Positions 25,576-33,536 of a stretch of DNA of 64,000 nt are shown one piece after another (positions within the stretch are counted from its first letter, which is position 1; each line of letters begins with the position of its first letter). The stretch is taken from NCBI GenBank assembly GCA_037143795.1, contig JBAWXZ010000018.1, positions 1 to 64,000 on the forward strand, written 5' to 3'. The notes beneath the pieces were generated by a model. The model ran no database searches. It was not told where the DNA came from and saw only the letters and a program-made list of their open reading frames with translations. The position numbers and the translations under genes were made by a program. The DNA is from Firm-13 sp037143795 (lineage in GTDB: Bacteria; Bacillota; Clostridia; Saccharofermentanales; Saccharofermentanaceae).

Positions 25576-26946
25576 ATGAGATACACCGGTTTGATTAAGA
25601 TTTCCTTTCTGGAAATGATGGCGAAGAGGATGCCGAGAGAAAAGATCATGAAACTGCAGAAACAGAGATTTGAAAAACTGGTGGCATTCTCAAGGGAAAA
25701 CAGCCCCTTTTATAAAGAACTATACAAAGGGCTGGGTGAAAATCCGGATCTCGCCTCGCTGCCGGTTACAACCAAAAGTATTCTTATGGCTTCTTTTGAT
25801 GATTGGGTTACCGAACCCGGAATCAGTCTGGAGAAAGTAAATGATTTCCTGCACGACAAGGATAATATAGGAAGGAAGCTTGATAAAAAGTGTACTGTCA
25901 GTCTTACGTCGGGCTCAACCGGAATACCATGTAAAGTGCTGACTGACAAAGGTTATAACAATCTGGCGATGGCGCTTTATTTTGTCAGGACAATGCGCTT
26001 TTTTGAAATGGTAAAAATTTGCCTCAGAGGGGGCAAATATTTTCTGATCGCAAACAAGGAATTCAGCATAAGCTACAATATCCAGAGGGCGCAAATCCTG
26101 TATACGTATCTGAATAAATTCAGGTGTGCTTCAATAGGTGTAAACACGCTCGCGGAAGATACAATTAAGGCTATTAATAAATTTAAGCCGGCCATACTCT
26201 TTTCATATCCAACGGCTATGGAATTATTGATGCCTCTCATCAAAAAAAACGCATTGGACAGATCACCGGATATAATAATTCTGGGAGGAGAAAGATGCTC
26301 CTGTTCGCTTTTAAAACAAATGAGAAGCTGCATGACGTCCCACGTTATTAACACTTATGGTTCATCGGAAAGCGGTCTTGTAGCCTGTGAATGCAGGGAA
26401 GGCCATCTTCACATTTATTCGGACTGGACAATCGTTGAACCGGTAGACAATAATTACAATCCCGTTCCGCCGGGAGTGCTGTCCGATAAAATTCTTATTA
26501 CAAACCTGAATAACTACTCCCAACCGTTCATCAGATATGAAATTGATGACAGAGTGATATACCACGATGAACCTTGCGCTTGCGGAAGCGTCCTGCCTTT
26601 TCTCGAAGTGGAAGGAAGGACAGATGACATCCTTGAATTTGATGGTAAATCAGGAAAAGTCGGAGTATCGCCTATTACCCTTACCGATCCTTCTGAAATC
26701 GATGGAATCCTGAGGTATCAGATCATTCAGAAGCGGTATGATCTCCTTGAGTTGAGGCTTATGTGTGAAGAAGGATACAGCAAGCAGGAAATTTCACTGC
26801 TGATTCAAGAAAAGCTTCTTGTGATGCTGAAAAACATGGGAGTTGATGGCGTTTCGATTGTTCTGTCAGGTGAATTGCCTGAATGCCATCCGACCAGCGG
26901 CAAATTCAAGATGATCGTGCGTATGCCTGACGCGGTATATGAATGA
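25576..26946 (+). CDS. Adenylate-forming ligase, phenylacetate-CoA ligase/CapK family
   Basis: 456 residues. The AMP-binding loop TVSLTSGSTGIPCKVLTDKG is near residue 110 and the adenine motif INTYGSSESGLVACEC near 265. FIRYEIDDRVIY and the Cys-containing CACGSVLPFLEVEGRTDDIL correspond to the PaaK/CapK C-terminal hinge. Such enzymes activate aryl or acyl acids as adenylates and then thioesters; CapK-type members sit in polysaccharide and lipid modification loci. The ATG at 25576 follows AGGAGGT; an in-frame upstream start is possible but unsupported. Lies between the transporter pair and a GNAT-like gene. Confidence 0.85.
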   Translation: MRYTGLIKISFLEMMAKRMPREKIMKLQKQRFEKLVAFSRENSPFYKELYKGLGENPDLASLPVTTKSILMASFDDWVTEPGISLEKVNDFLHDKDNIGRKLDKKCTVSLTSGSTGIPCKVLTDKGYNNLAMALYFVRTMRFFEMVKICLRGGKYFLIANKEFSISYNIQRAQILYTYLNKFRCASIGVNTLAEDTIKAINKFKPAILFSYPTAMELLMPLIKKNALDRSPDIIILGGERCSCSLLKQMRSCMTSHVINTYGSSESGLVACECREGHLHIYSDWTIVEPVDNNYNPVPPGVLSDKILITNLNNYSQPFIRYEIDDRVIYHDEPCACGSVLPFLEVEGRTDDILEFDGKSGKVGVSPITLTDPSEIDGILRYQIIQKRYDLLELRLMCEEGYSKQEISLLIQEKLLVMLKNMGVDGVSIVLSGELPECHPTSGKFKMIVRMPDAVYE

Positions 26947-26959
26947 CGGAGTGAAAACG

Positions 26960-28012
26960 ATGGAGATATTTTACTCTGTTGCGGACTTGATCAGAAGGGT
27001 GGAAACAAGTGACGCTGCCGTACACCCTGACTATAGGGTTTGCCGGAAAATCATATGCGAAAACAGTGATACCTTCCTTATGCTTGCGTTTCTTGAGAAA
27101 ACGAATCCCTGCAGCCAGAAATATTATCTTTATAAAAAGGTCATAATCGTCAGTTATGTCAACAAGGTGGAAATTTTCCATTTTCCAGGCAAACACTCCC
27201 TGAAGCGTCGTTTGAATATCATAGGCCTGCCTCTATCCTTGTCAAACAGCGGCTATTTCATTGATAGCAAGGATGAAGAAACAGCGGCTAATCTTGCAGG
27301 GATTCTCAAAGAGTTTGCAAACATGATGAAAGGCACTACAATTCTCATCAACGCGGACAGGGATGTCTGGAGAGGGTGCCTGGCCGCAGCGACGTTCGTA
27401 TTCCACAACCGCTTTTCAAGCTTTCAGGAGTATCTTGATGCAATGAGGTCAAGCTATCGGAAGAAAGCGGTCACCATCCTCAAAAAGGGACAGGGCCTTA
27501 ACTTTACCCGTGTTGAAAAAGGCGGGTTTACGGAAGAACATTATTCGCTTTATCTCAGTGTCAACAGAAGGACTGTCAAGAAGCTTCTGACAATGCCATT
27601 CGAGTTTTTCCGGGACTCTGATGCAGTTGTTTTTGAAATCAGGGACAGAGATAACCGTCTTCTCGCCTTTGTCCAACTTAAGGAACTCGAAGGAGACCTT
27701 TATTTTGTTCTGTGCGGATTTGAAAAGACTGACAGTCTGCCGAAGAATTCAGGGCAACTGCATCATATCGACCTGTATTTCAATTTGTTGTACTTCATTG
27801 TGCGTTATGGCATCGAGAATGGATACCGGAATATCATCTTCGGCCAGACATCCGGTGAATCCAAAAGTAAAGTAGGATGCGTTGAAGAACTGAAGTATAT
27901 CTACGCTACTTCATCTAATCCCCTGATCAAGGCATACTTCAGAATGTTCCCCGGCGTCTATTCAGTCAGACCATACAATGTCACGCACAATGTATTCAGG
28001 GATGATCCATAA
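26960..28012 (+). CDS. GNAT/FemAB-like acyltransferase
   Basis: About 350 residues. The C-terminal half reads as the GNAT-like fold found in BioF2-like/FemAB-like proteins: SYRKKAVTILKKGQ, LAFVQLKELEGDLYFVLCGF, a helix HHIDLYFNLLYFIVRYGIENGYRN, then FGQTSGESKSKVGCVEELKYIY, which resembles the terminal motif of that family. The N-terminal half is not recognised. The gene overlaps or abuts the ligase gene: an ATG at 26939 lies before the ligase stop, while the ATG at 26960 follows GGAG at the right distance and is preferred. It probably transfers the acid activated by the ligase onto an amine or hydroxyl acceptor (inference). Confidence 0.7.
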   Translation: MEIFYSVADLIRRVETSDAAVHPDYRVCRKIICENSDTFLMLAFLEKTNPCSQKYYLYKKVIIVSYVNKVEIFHFPGKHSLKRRLNIIGLPLSLSNSGYFIDSKDEETAANLAGILKEFANMMKGTTILINADRDVWRGCLAAATFVFHNRFSSFQEYLDAMRSSYRKKAVTILKKGQGLNFTRVEKGGFTEEHYSLYLSVNRRTVKKLLTMPFEFFRDSDAVVFEIRDRDNRLLAFVQLKELEGDLYFVLCGFEKTDSLPKNSGQLHHIDLYFNLLYFIVRYGIENGYRNIIFGQTSGESKSKVGCVEELKYIYATSSNPLIKAYFRMFPGVYSVRPYNVTHNVFRDDP

Positions 28013-28077
28013 AATCATCATTTTCTATAGCAGTTTCCGCTGTTTTACTGACGGGCATCCCGGAAATATGCTTTTTC

Positions 28078-29604
28078 TTACTTCCCGGCCTCAATTTTAA
28101 TCATATCATCGGCTAACTCGCGGATATCCTCCGGTCCGAGTACAAGGATCAGGTCATCTTCGTGGACAAGCTCGTCAAGGCGGGGAATAATATCCTTTTT
28201 GTCTGCGAAGAATTCTGCGTTTCCGCCAAGCTCGTTGATCTTATCAGCCAGCATGGAGGAGGAGACTGTCCCGGGATTGATTTCGCGGTCGGAAAATATT
28301 TCGGCAAAGATGACATGCTCGCAGGGAAGAAGACTCTGGACAAAATCGTCGAACAATACCTGCGTGCGGTTAAAGGTCAGCGGCTGGAACACAACCCATG
28401 TCTTATTGTGCGGAATATGGGAGGCCGCGGCAAGAGTTGCGCGGGCGGCTGCCGGATGGTGTGCATAGTCGGCGACAACTGTCGCCCCCCTGTACTTGCC
28501 TTTGATGGAGTACCGGCCCTCAGCCCCTGTAAAGGCCGCCAGGACACTGGCAGCAGCTTCCGGGGTGCCTCCGTTGATATGGGAGCAGGCAATAGCCGTA
28601 AGGGCATTGTAAACATTGTGGTCACCGGGTACGTGAAGGTCGATATGGACATAGAAGGCACGGTCAATATAGACGTCAAATGAAGGATATCCGCCGTGAT
28701 AGTTTAGGTTGTCGGCGTACACGTCCGCATGCTCGCCGGTTACGGCAAAGATATCTCCTTTTAAGCCGGTTGTTACTATTCTCGGCATGGAAAGTCCCAA
28801 AGGTTTGCGATAACGCGGCATTCTGCGGACGGCTTCAGCGGTATTCGGATCGAATGCCGGTATTACCAGGGTTCCTCCGTCAGAAAGCTTTTCGGTGAAT
28901 TCAGCGAATACGTCAATTACCTCGGAAAGACTCTTAAAGCAGTCAACGTGATCATAGTCGATATTCGTTATCGCGGCAGTCGTGGAATAGAACTGGAGAA
29001 ATGACCGCTGGTATTCACAGGCTTCTGAGACGAGAAGTCCATGAGGCCTGCCCATATGCACCGTGCTTCCAAACGCATCGAGTTCCGCTCCGAGGTGAAC
29101 CGTCGGTTCCTGCCCGGATGCAATCAGGATAAGGGACGCCATGGATGTAGTGGTCGTTTTGCCATGCGTACCGGATATGTTGATGACCCGCTCAAAGCCT
29201 GCCGTCAGGTATCCCAAAAATTTGGCGCGGTCCACAGAGGGTATTGCGTTTGCAGCTGCAAACGCAAGCTCAGGGTTGCCAGGCAGGATAGCAGCTGTGT
29301 GTACGACAAGATCCGGCTTGAAACTCTCCAGGTTGGCAGCTGCATGACCCGGAAAAACCAGGATTCCTTTATCCTGGAGGTAATGTGTGCGATGTGACAG
29401 ATGCATATCGGATCCGGCTACCATATATCCAAGCTGAGCGGATATTTCTGCAAGCCCGCTCATACTGATGCCGCCGATCCCTACGAAATATATGTGCGCA
29501 TGTGGCGCAAGAAAAGACAAATCCTGTTTCACTTCGGCCGTACAAGGGTGTCCGCCGGACATTGCCCCTTCGGATTTCTTATTGCTGTTTTCTTGAATTG
29601 TCAT
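28078..29604 (-). CDS. murC: UDP-N-acetylmuramate--L-alanine ligase
   Basis: 508 residues. It joins L-alanine to UDP-MurNAc in peptidoglycan precursor synthesis. The nucleotide-binding start is HIYFVGIGGISMSGLAEI, the ATP loop ISGTHGKTTTTSM, the Mur signature NIDYDHVDCF, and the C-terminal domain has YAHHPAA and FQPLTFNRT. Position 29604 is chosen because GAGGG precedes it. The frame is open to 29700 and has another ATG at 29664, so a longer N-terminus cannot be excluded. There is an extra 25-residue hydrophilic leader before the MurC core. Single minus-strand gene, convergent with the GNAT-like gene. Confidence 0.95.
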   Translation of the reverse strand: MTIQENSNKKSEGAMSGGHPCTAEVKQDLSFLAPHAHIYFVGIGGISMSGLAEISAQLGYMVAGSDMHLSHRTHYLQDKGILVFPGHAAANLESFKPDLVVHTAAILPGNPELAFAAANAIPSVDRAKFLGYLTAGFERVINISGTHGKTTTTSMASLILIASGQEPTVHLGAELDAFGSTVHMGRPHGLLVSEACEYQRSFLQFYSTTAAITNIDYDHVDCFKSLSEVIDVFAEFTEKLSDGGTLVIPAFDPNTAEAVRRMPRYRKPLGLSMPRIVTTGLKGDIFAVTGEHADVYADNLNYHGGYPSFDVYIDRAFYVHIDLHVPGDHNVYNALTAIACSHINGGTPEAAASVLAAFTGAEGRYSIKGKYRGATVVADYAHHPAAARATLAAASHIPHNKTWVVFQPLTFNRTQVLFDDFVQSLLPCEHVIFAEIFSDREINPGTVSSSMLADKINELGGNAEFFADKKDIIPRLDELVHEDDLILVLGPEDIRELADDMIKIEAGK

Positions 29605-29648
29605 TATTTTCCCTCTTCCCGGTTCACAGCTCTTGCTGCGTGACCCAT
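29604..29648 (-). CDS. Possible 14-codon leader ORF ending at the murC start
   Basis: AGGAGG at 29659-29654 is followed by an ATG at 29648 opening MGHAARAVNREEGK. Its TAA shares one base with the murC ATG (TAATG), the geometry of translational coupling. A TATAAT at 29668-29663 lies so close that, if it were the active promoter, the transcript would start inside this ribosome-binding site; so use of the leader is uncertain. Confidence 0.3.
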   Translation of the reverse strand: MGHAARAVNREEGK

Positions 29649-29887
29649 AAGCTTCCTCCTGCATTATACCCAACGTTTTGGGTTTGCACACGCAATTCAT
29701 GAACTTTGTGTACAGTGCACAAGCATTTTTGGTTTATTTGTATCATCTATAGAAAATGATTGTACGTGGTATTCACTTTTGACAAACTGGAGTACAATGC
29801 TCATATCGTCTCAGGCAAAAACCATAATTTTGCAGCGGGATAGACAACGTGTCGACAGATTTGTGAGACCAATGGAGGTTGAAAAAT

Positions 29888-30220
29888 ATGGAAATTTCCA
29901 GCATTATTATCCGCAGAATATCTCTTGAGAGCAAGATGAAGGCAATTGTATCGATTACCTTTGACAATGCATTTGTTGTTCATGATGTCAAAGTAATTGA
30001 GGGTGCCAACGGGCTTTTTATTGCCATGCCCAGCCGCAGGACACAGGAAGGCGATTTTAAGGATATTGTTCATCCCATTAATTCCGAGTTCCGTGAGGAA
30101 TTGTCCACTGCTGTCCTTGAGAAATATCAGTCTGCTCTTGCAGATTACATGTCCGATGCAACACATCAGGAGACTATCAAGAGTGTGCCGGCTCAGAGTG
30201 TTGTGATTGATACCCCTTGA
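29888..30220 (+). CDS. spoVG: Septation regulator SpoVG
   Basis: 110 residues. Its core, SKMKAIVSITFDNAFVVHDVKVIEGANGLFIAMPSRRT and then DIVHPINSEFR, is the SpoVG family signature. SpoVG is a small DNA/RNA-binding regulator that affects septation, sporulation and envelope genes in Firmicutes; its presence does not by itself prove spore formation. ATG at 29888 follows GGAGGT. Divergent from murC and followed by a terminator, so probably monocistronic. Confidence 0.96.
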   Translation: MEISSIIIRRISLESKMKAIVSITFDNAFVVHDVKVIEGANGLFIAMPSRRTQEGDFKDIVHPINSEFREELSTAVLEKYQSALADYMSDATHQETIKSVPAQSVVIDTP

Positions 30221-30243
30221 ATTCTTTACATAAGCGTATTTGT

Positions 30244-30285
30244 AGGGCAGACTGTTCTTTATAAGAGACAGTCTGCTCTTTTTTT
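30244..30285 (+). terminator. Rho-independent terminator after spoVG
   Basis: Stem AGGGCAGACTGT / ACAGTCTGCTCT and a run of T. Confidence 0.93.
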
Positions 30286-30319
30286 CATTATTTGAGTGAA
30301 TAGAAGAAAGGTATTTTTC

Positions 30320-31843
30320 ATGAAAGCAACCAAAATCATCCGGTATACCGGACTATGTCTAATGATCCTATCCGTGCTGCTTATGCTCTACCTGTATTCC
30401 TTTACTCTTTTTAAGGAGACCCGGGCCAGTACGCCGGATCAATATGCATTACTGGAAATATCGGCAGATACGTCAAAATTTCCCCGGACAGACTTCGACG
30501 TACTGTTTTCCAAGCTGCAGCTTGTGTCAGATTCTATCAGGATTGATGCGGGTGCATCTGCGGAAACGCAGCAGAAAGAGATTGCTGCTGCAATAGACCG
30601 GATGAAATCGGATCATGTAATTCTTTTCGCCGGAAAAGACGCATGTATTCCTGCACTTACTGCATCCCTTTCACATCCGGGCATTGCCTCAGTGATTCTT
30701 CTTTCCCCGGATATTACCGGCAGCGAAGTAATGGAAGTCTTCGGAACACATCAGCCTATCGTTCCAGTGGCAATATTTGATGTTGACACCCAGTATTCCA
30801 CGTCCTTTTATGAGCGGCTGTCGGGAGAGGATGCAGCCCTTTTCCCGGAACTTAAAGATAACGGGAAAATTTCTGCTGCTGTTCATATTTCACCGGACGG
30901 GAACCGCTATCTGAGTCAATGGGATCTTTTAGGCCAGTCCAAAACAGCCAGGACCGTACTTGCATTTCTACCGCAGGTACAGATACAAATTGGCGGGTAT
31001 ATCAGCACATATGTATTGGATCCTGCATCGGATCACCGGACAGACAGCAGGGCGGAAGTCGCAGCTGTACAGGTAATAAAAATTATTGCAGCAGCGTTCC
31101 TGATATCAGGTCTTCTTTTGTTCTTTGCATCGATCCCCAAAACTGTGCGTGATACTGAAAGCGGGATACCGGCAGAAATAACATCCGGGACAATTAATCG
31201 TGCGCGAAAACGGGTGTTTAAGCTGCGCGCGATTATTGCCGTGCTTTTTTCAGCGGTTCTGTTCATCCTGTATTTGCTGAATTCCGGTATCGCGCCAGTG
31301 GTTCTTGCAGCCTGGCCGCTGGTCTTTTATGCAGTCGGTGCAATTTTTATGTTCCGGTTTTTTCCTGTGCATTTTGCAAATACACATGTCCCGGCAAAAC
31401 GAATTGTGTTCAGCGGCTTCATTGGGTTTTTGCTTGCAGCCGGTGTTTTCCTTATGATAATTATGCACTCTGCTTCCATTGGAAAGACATTTTCCGGATT
31501 GAACGGAATCCTGCTTCTGCTTTTTGTTTTACTGCTGTTTGTTTTATCGTGGATCCGTCTGTCAACGGATGCGCAGGACTTAAGTGAAGGCGCCCGGGAA
31601 AACGTCCGGACAGCTAAGCTGCGCGTCTTGTATCAGCAAGTAAGCCTCGTATTTCCATATGCAATAATCCTGATCTTTCTATCGATAACCGGAAGAAGGA
31701 TTCTCTCACTGCAATGTGTATTCCTGTTAGCGGTGCTCCTTACAGGGATTTGGATTCGTCATATTTTTCGCCGTACAAGCGGTACGCAGTGGCTCGCAGC
31801 GATTATGTTCTCGGTTTTCTATTCACTTATTGCTTTTGGTTAA
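30320..31843 (+). CDS. Unknown polytopic membrane protein with extracytoplasmic N-terminal domain
   Basis: 507 residues, not recognised. One N-terminal helix (about 7-29) precedes an extracytoplasmic domain of roughly 220 residues. In that domain DHVILFAGKDACIPALTASL and SVILLSPDITG resemble the alternating strand/helix pattern of an alpha/beta-hydrolase, but no G-x-S-x-G nucleophile is visible. About eight hydrophobic helices fill the C-terminal half. The start is taken at 30320, behind AAAGG; a GTG at 30296 is in frame. It lies between spoVG and a LacI regulator, each apparently separately transcribed. Confidence 0.7.
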   Translation: MKATKIIRYTGLCLMILSVLLMLYLYSFTLFKETRASTPDQYALLEISADTSKFPRTDFDVLFSKLQLVSDSIRIDAGASAETQQKEIAAAIDRMKSDHVILFAGKDACIPALTASLSHPGIASVILLSPDITGSEVMEVFGTHQPIVPVAIFDVDTQYSTSFYERLSGEDAALFPELKDNGKISAAVHISPDGNRYLSQWDLLGQSKTARTVLAFLPQVQIQIGGYISTYVLDPASDHRTDSRAEVAAVQVIKIIAAAFLISGLLLFFASIPKTVRDTESGIPAEITSGTINRARKRVFKLRAIIAVLFSAVLFILYLLNSGIAPVVLAAWPLVFYAVGAIFMFRFFPVHFANTHVPAKRIVFSGFIGFLLAAGVFLMIIMHSASIGKTFSGLNGILLLLFVLLLFVLSWIRLSTDAQDLSEGARENVRTAKLRVLYQQVSLVFPYAIILIFLSITGRRILSLQCVFLLAVLLTGIWIRHIFRRTSGTQWLAAIMFSVFYSLIAFG

Positions 31844-31984
31844 AAAAACTCGCCTTTTTACTTGCATGACGCACTTTGATTAGATATCATGGTAGCAGTG
31901 GTTGAAACGTTATGCGGTTCAGAATTTATCTTTTGCAGTATTAGAAATTTTGCACGGAAGTGCCTGTCAGGAGGACACGAAAAG

Positions 31985-32998
31985 ATGCCTTCAACAATTA
32001 AAGATGTTGCCAGGAGGGCAGGGGTTTCCATTGCAACAGTTTCAAAGTTTATTAATGGCGGAAATGTTCTCGACGAAAACCGTTCTTCAATCGAAGAAGC
32101 TATCCATGCGCTGAACTATCAGGTTAATACAGTAGCCAGGGGAATGAAAACAAGAAGAAGTATGACGGTTGGTGTTTTAATCCCCAGCCTTGCAGATTAT
32201 TTCGGCGTATCCATTCTCGCGACGATTGACAGTGAATTATTCAAACACGGCTACAGCACGATTATTTGCGACTATTCGGAGCATGATCCGGTAAGTGCAA
32301 AAACCAAATTGGAATTTCTGATGAATAAGCAGGTCGACGGTATTATTATGCAGCCGATCAATGTGAAGCTCGGTGATCTTGAGCGTGCCGAAAGACAGAA
32401 AACACCGATCGTGTTTGTCGATGTCCAGGTTGGAGACAAACTCCATGACAGCGTCGTGATTAATAATATTGATATTACAAGCCAGGTTACCCAGCATCTG
32501 ATTAATTTCGGACATACAAGAATCGGTCTTATAAGCGGAGCCGCCGGCGTCCTGACTACGGATGACCGGGTTGCCGGATACCGTAAAGCACTCGATAAGG
32601 CAGGCATTCCATTCACGCCTGAACTTTTGCATCTGGTAAACATTTCGGAAGAAAGCGGTTACCATGGCATGAAGCATTTTATGAAGCTTCCCAATCCCCC
32701 TACAGCCGTATTCACAACGGGACATGACCTTACGATCGGCGCTCTTATGTATATGAATGAAAAAGGATTTAAAATTCCCGATGATATGTCTTTTGTAGGA
32801 TTCGAGAATCACACAATCGCACGTATCTATAACCCGAAACTCACTATCGGTGTTCAGCCGATTAAGAAGATCGGACATACAGCTGCTGCTATGCTCATTG
32901 AACGTATGTCGGGTGAATATGAAGGCGAAGGACGTCTCATTCAGCTTAAGGCTTCCATCGATTACGGTGCATCCGTTAAAGACCTGAACAAGAAATAA
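31985..32998 (+). CDS. LacI family transcriptional regulator
   Basis: 337 residues. The N-terminal helix-turn-helix is complete: STIKDVARRAGVSIATVSKFINGG, then the hinge VNTVARGMKTRRS. The periplasmic-binding-protein fold follows (TVGVLIPSLADYFG, FGHTRIGLISG, DRVAGYRKAL, PDDMSFVGFEN). The effector is unknown; no sugar transport genes adjoin it. The ATG at 31985 is set by AGGAGG and by the family start. Transcription ends in an unusual terminator whose loop carries a repeat element. Confidence 0.94.
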   Translation: MPSTIKDVARRAGVSIATVSKFINGGNVLDENRSSIEEAIHALNYQVNTVARGMKTRRSMTVGVLIPSLADYFGVSILATIDSELFKHGYSTIICDYSEHDPVSAKTKLEFLMNKQVDGIIMQPINVKLGDLERAERQKTPIVFVDVQVGDKLHDSVVINNIDITSQVTQHLINFGHTRIGLISGAAGVLTTDDRVAGYRKALDKAGIPFTPELLHLVNISEESGYHGMKHFMKLPNPPTAVFTTGHDLTIGALMYMNEKGFKIPDDMSFVGFENHTIARIYNPKLTIGVQPIKKIGHTAAAMLIERMSGEYEGEGRLIQLKASIDYGASVKDLNKK

Positions 32999-33066
32999 AA
33001 GCATCTGTCTCGCTCCCATGTCCTCGGCCTTCGGCCTGCGTAAGGTCGCTCAACAGATGCTTTTAT
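32998..33066 (+). terminator. lacI terminator-like hairpin with a 44-nt repeat-bearing loop
   Basis: GCATCTGT (33001-33008) and ACAGATGC (33053-33060), flanked by AAAA and TTTT, form the stem. The 44-nt loop contains the 18-bp sequence shared with the repeat at 1-92 and a small internal hairpin GGCCTTCGGCC. It looks like an ordinary terminator into whose loop another sequence has been inserted. Confidence 0.6.
33010..33027 (-). repeat. 18-bp inverted copy of part of the 37-bp window-start repeat
   Basis: The minus strand here reads CCGAGGACATGGGAGCGA, identical to bases 15-32 of each 37-bp unit at 1-92. Confidence 0.9.
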
Positions 33067-33075
33067 TTCTGGATG

Positions 33076-33143
33076 AGCGCCCGATGGGCGCTAAGGAAAT
33101 TAATATCCAATCTCTGTGAAAGCGCCCTGCGGGTGTTAAGGTA
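33076..33143. repeat. Two related hairpin-type repeats
   Basis: AGCGCCC-GAT-GGGCGCT (33076-33092) is a perfect 7-bp hairpin followed by AAGG. About 28 bp on, AGCGCCCTGCGGGTGTTAAGG (33121-33141) is a diverged copy of the same 21-base stretch in which the hairpin is partly lost. Confidence 0.7.
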
Positions 33144-33155
33144 CTATATTTCCGC

Positions 33156-33186
33156 GGCGTCCAGCGCGAGCAAATAACATCACATA
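33156..33186 (+). repeat. 31-bp imperfect direct repeat, copy A
   Basis: Begins GGCGTCCAGCGCGAGCAAAT and ends ATCACATA. A second copy lies at 33382-33412 with a handful of substitutions. Both are preceded at some distance by TTTCCGCGGCG. Confidence 0.75.
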
Positions 33187-33335
33187 CGCAACTTGGAAGC
33201 ACGCGCAGCGGATGCAAACGAATCTGACCTTCACAGCGCATAAGATTCCCTAAAACACCTGGCCTCATCCGGTGACGCAATTCTATTTATAAACCACTAA
33301 AAAGTATAGTTTCCGCGGCGCGAAGCGCCTTTCAA

Positions 33336-33413
33336 AGATGTGATGTCGTTTGTGAGCGCGCCTTAGCCGGAGCGCAAGCCCGGCGTCCAACGCGAACAAA
33401 TGACATCATATCT
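33336..33413. repeat. Long imperfect inverted repeat containing direct repeat copy B
   Basis: The arms are 33336-33360 (AGATGTGATGTCGTTTGT...) and 33391-33413 (CGCGAACAAATGACATCATA...); they pair over about 22 positions with few mismatches around a 30-nt GC-rich loop. It ends 3 bp before the rplU -35 box, so it could act as a terminator, processing site or repeat element (ERIC/REP-like). Confidence 0.7.
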
Positions 33414-33415
33414 TG

Positions 33416-33444
33416 TTGACACTGTACAAGTTGCATGCTATTCT
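33416..33444 (+). promoter_or_regulatory. Promoter of rplU-prp-rpmA
   Basis: Perfect TTGACA at 33416-33421, 17-bp spacer, TATTCT at 33439-33444. Confidence 0.75.
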
Positions 33445-33450
33445 ATTTCG

Positions 33451-33532
33451 GTGACCGCGTGCGCCGGGCTTTAAATGTCGTTTACGACTGCCTTGGAGTG
33501 TCAGCGAGACTGGAAGAACAGGAGGGAAACGA
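33451..33532 (+). promoter_or_regulatory. rplU leader, possible L21 autoregulatory leader
   Basis: About 85 nt of GC-rich untranslated RNA between the promoter and GGAGGG. Several short complementary blocks are present. A structured L21 leader is known upstream of this operon in Bacillus, and position favours the same role here; the fold was not computed. Confidence 0.35.
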
Positions 33533-33536
33533 AATT

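Larger units (their letters stand above)
33061..33536 (+). other. Long intergenic region: diverged structured repeats, then rplU promoter and leader
   Basis: No gene is visible up to 33415. The stretch carries related short repeats, perfect hairpins and a long imperfect inverted repeat (listed separately), with CG-rich blocks unlike the surrounding intergenic DNA. The rplU promoter and leader fill the last 120 bp. Confidence 0.7.

Noticed and set aside
29663..29668. TATAAT as the murC promoter
   Set aside because: No acceptable -35 box at 16-18 bp, and transcription from it would begin inside the ribosome-binding site of the mini-ORF; left unassigned.
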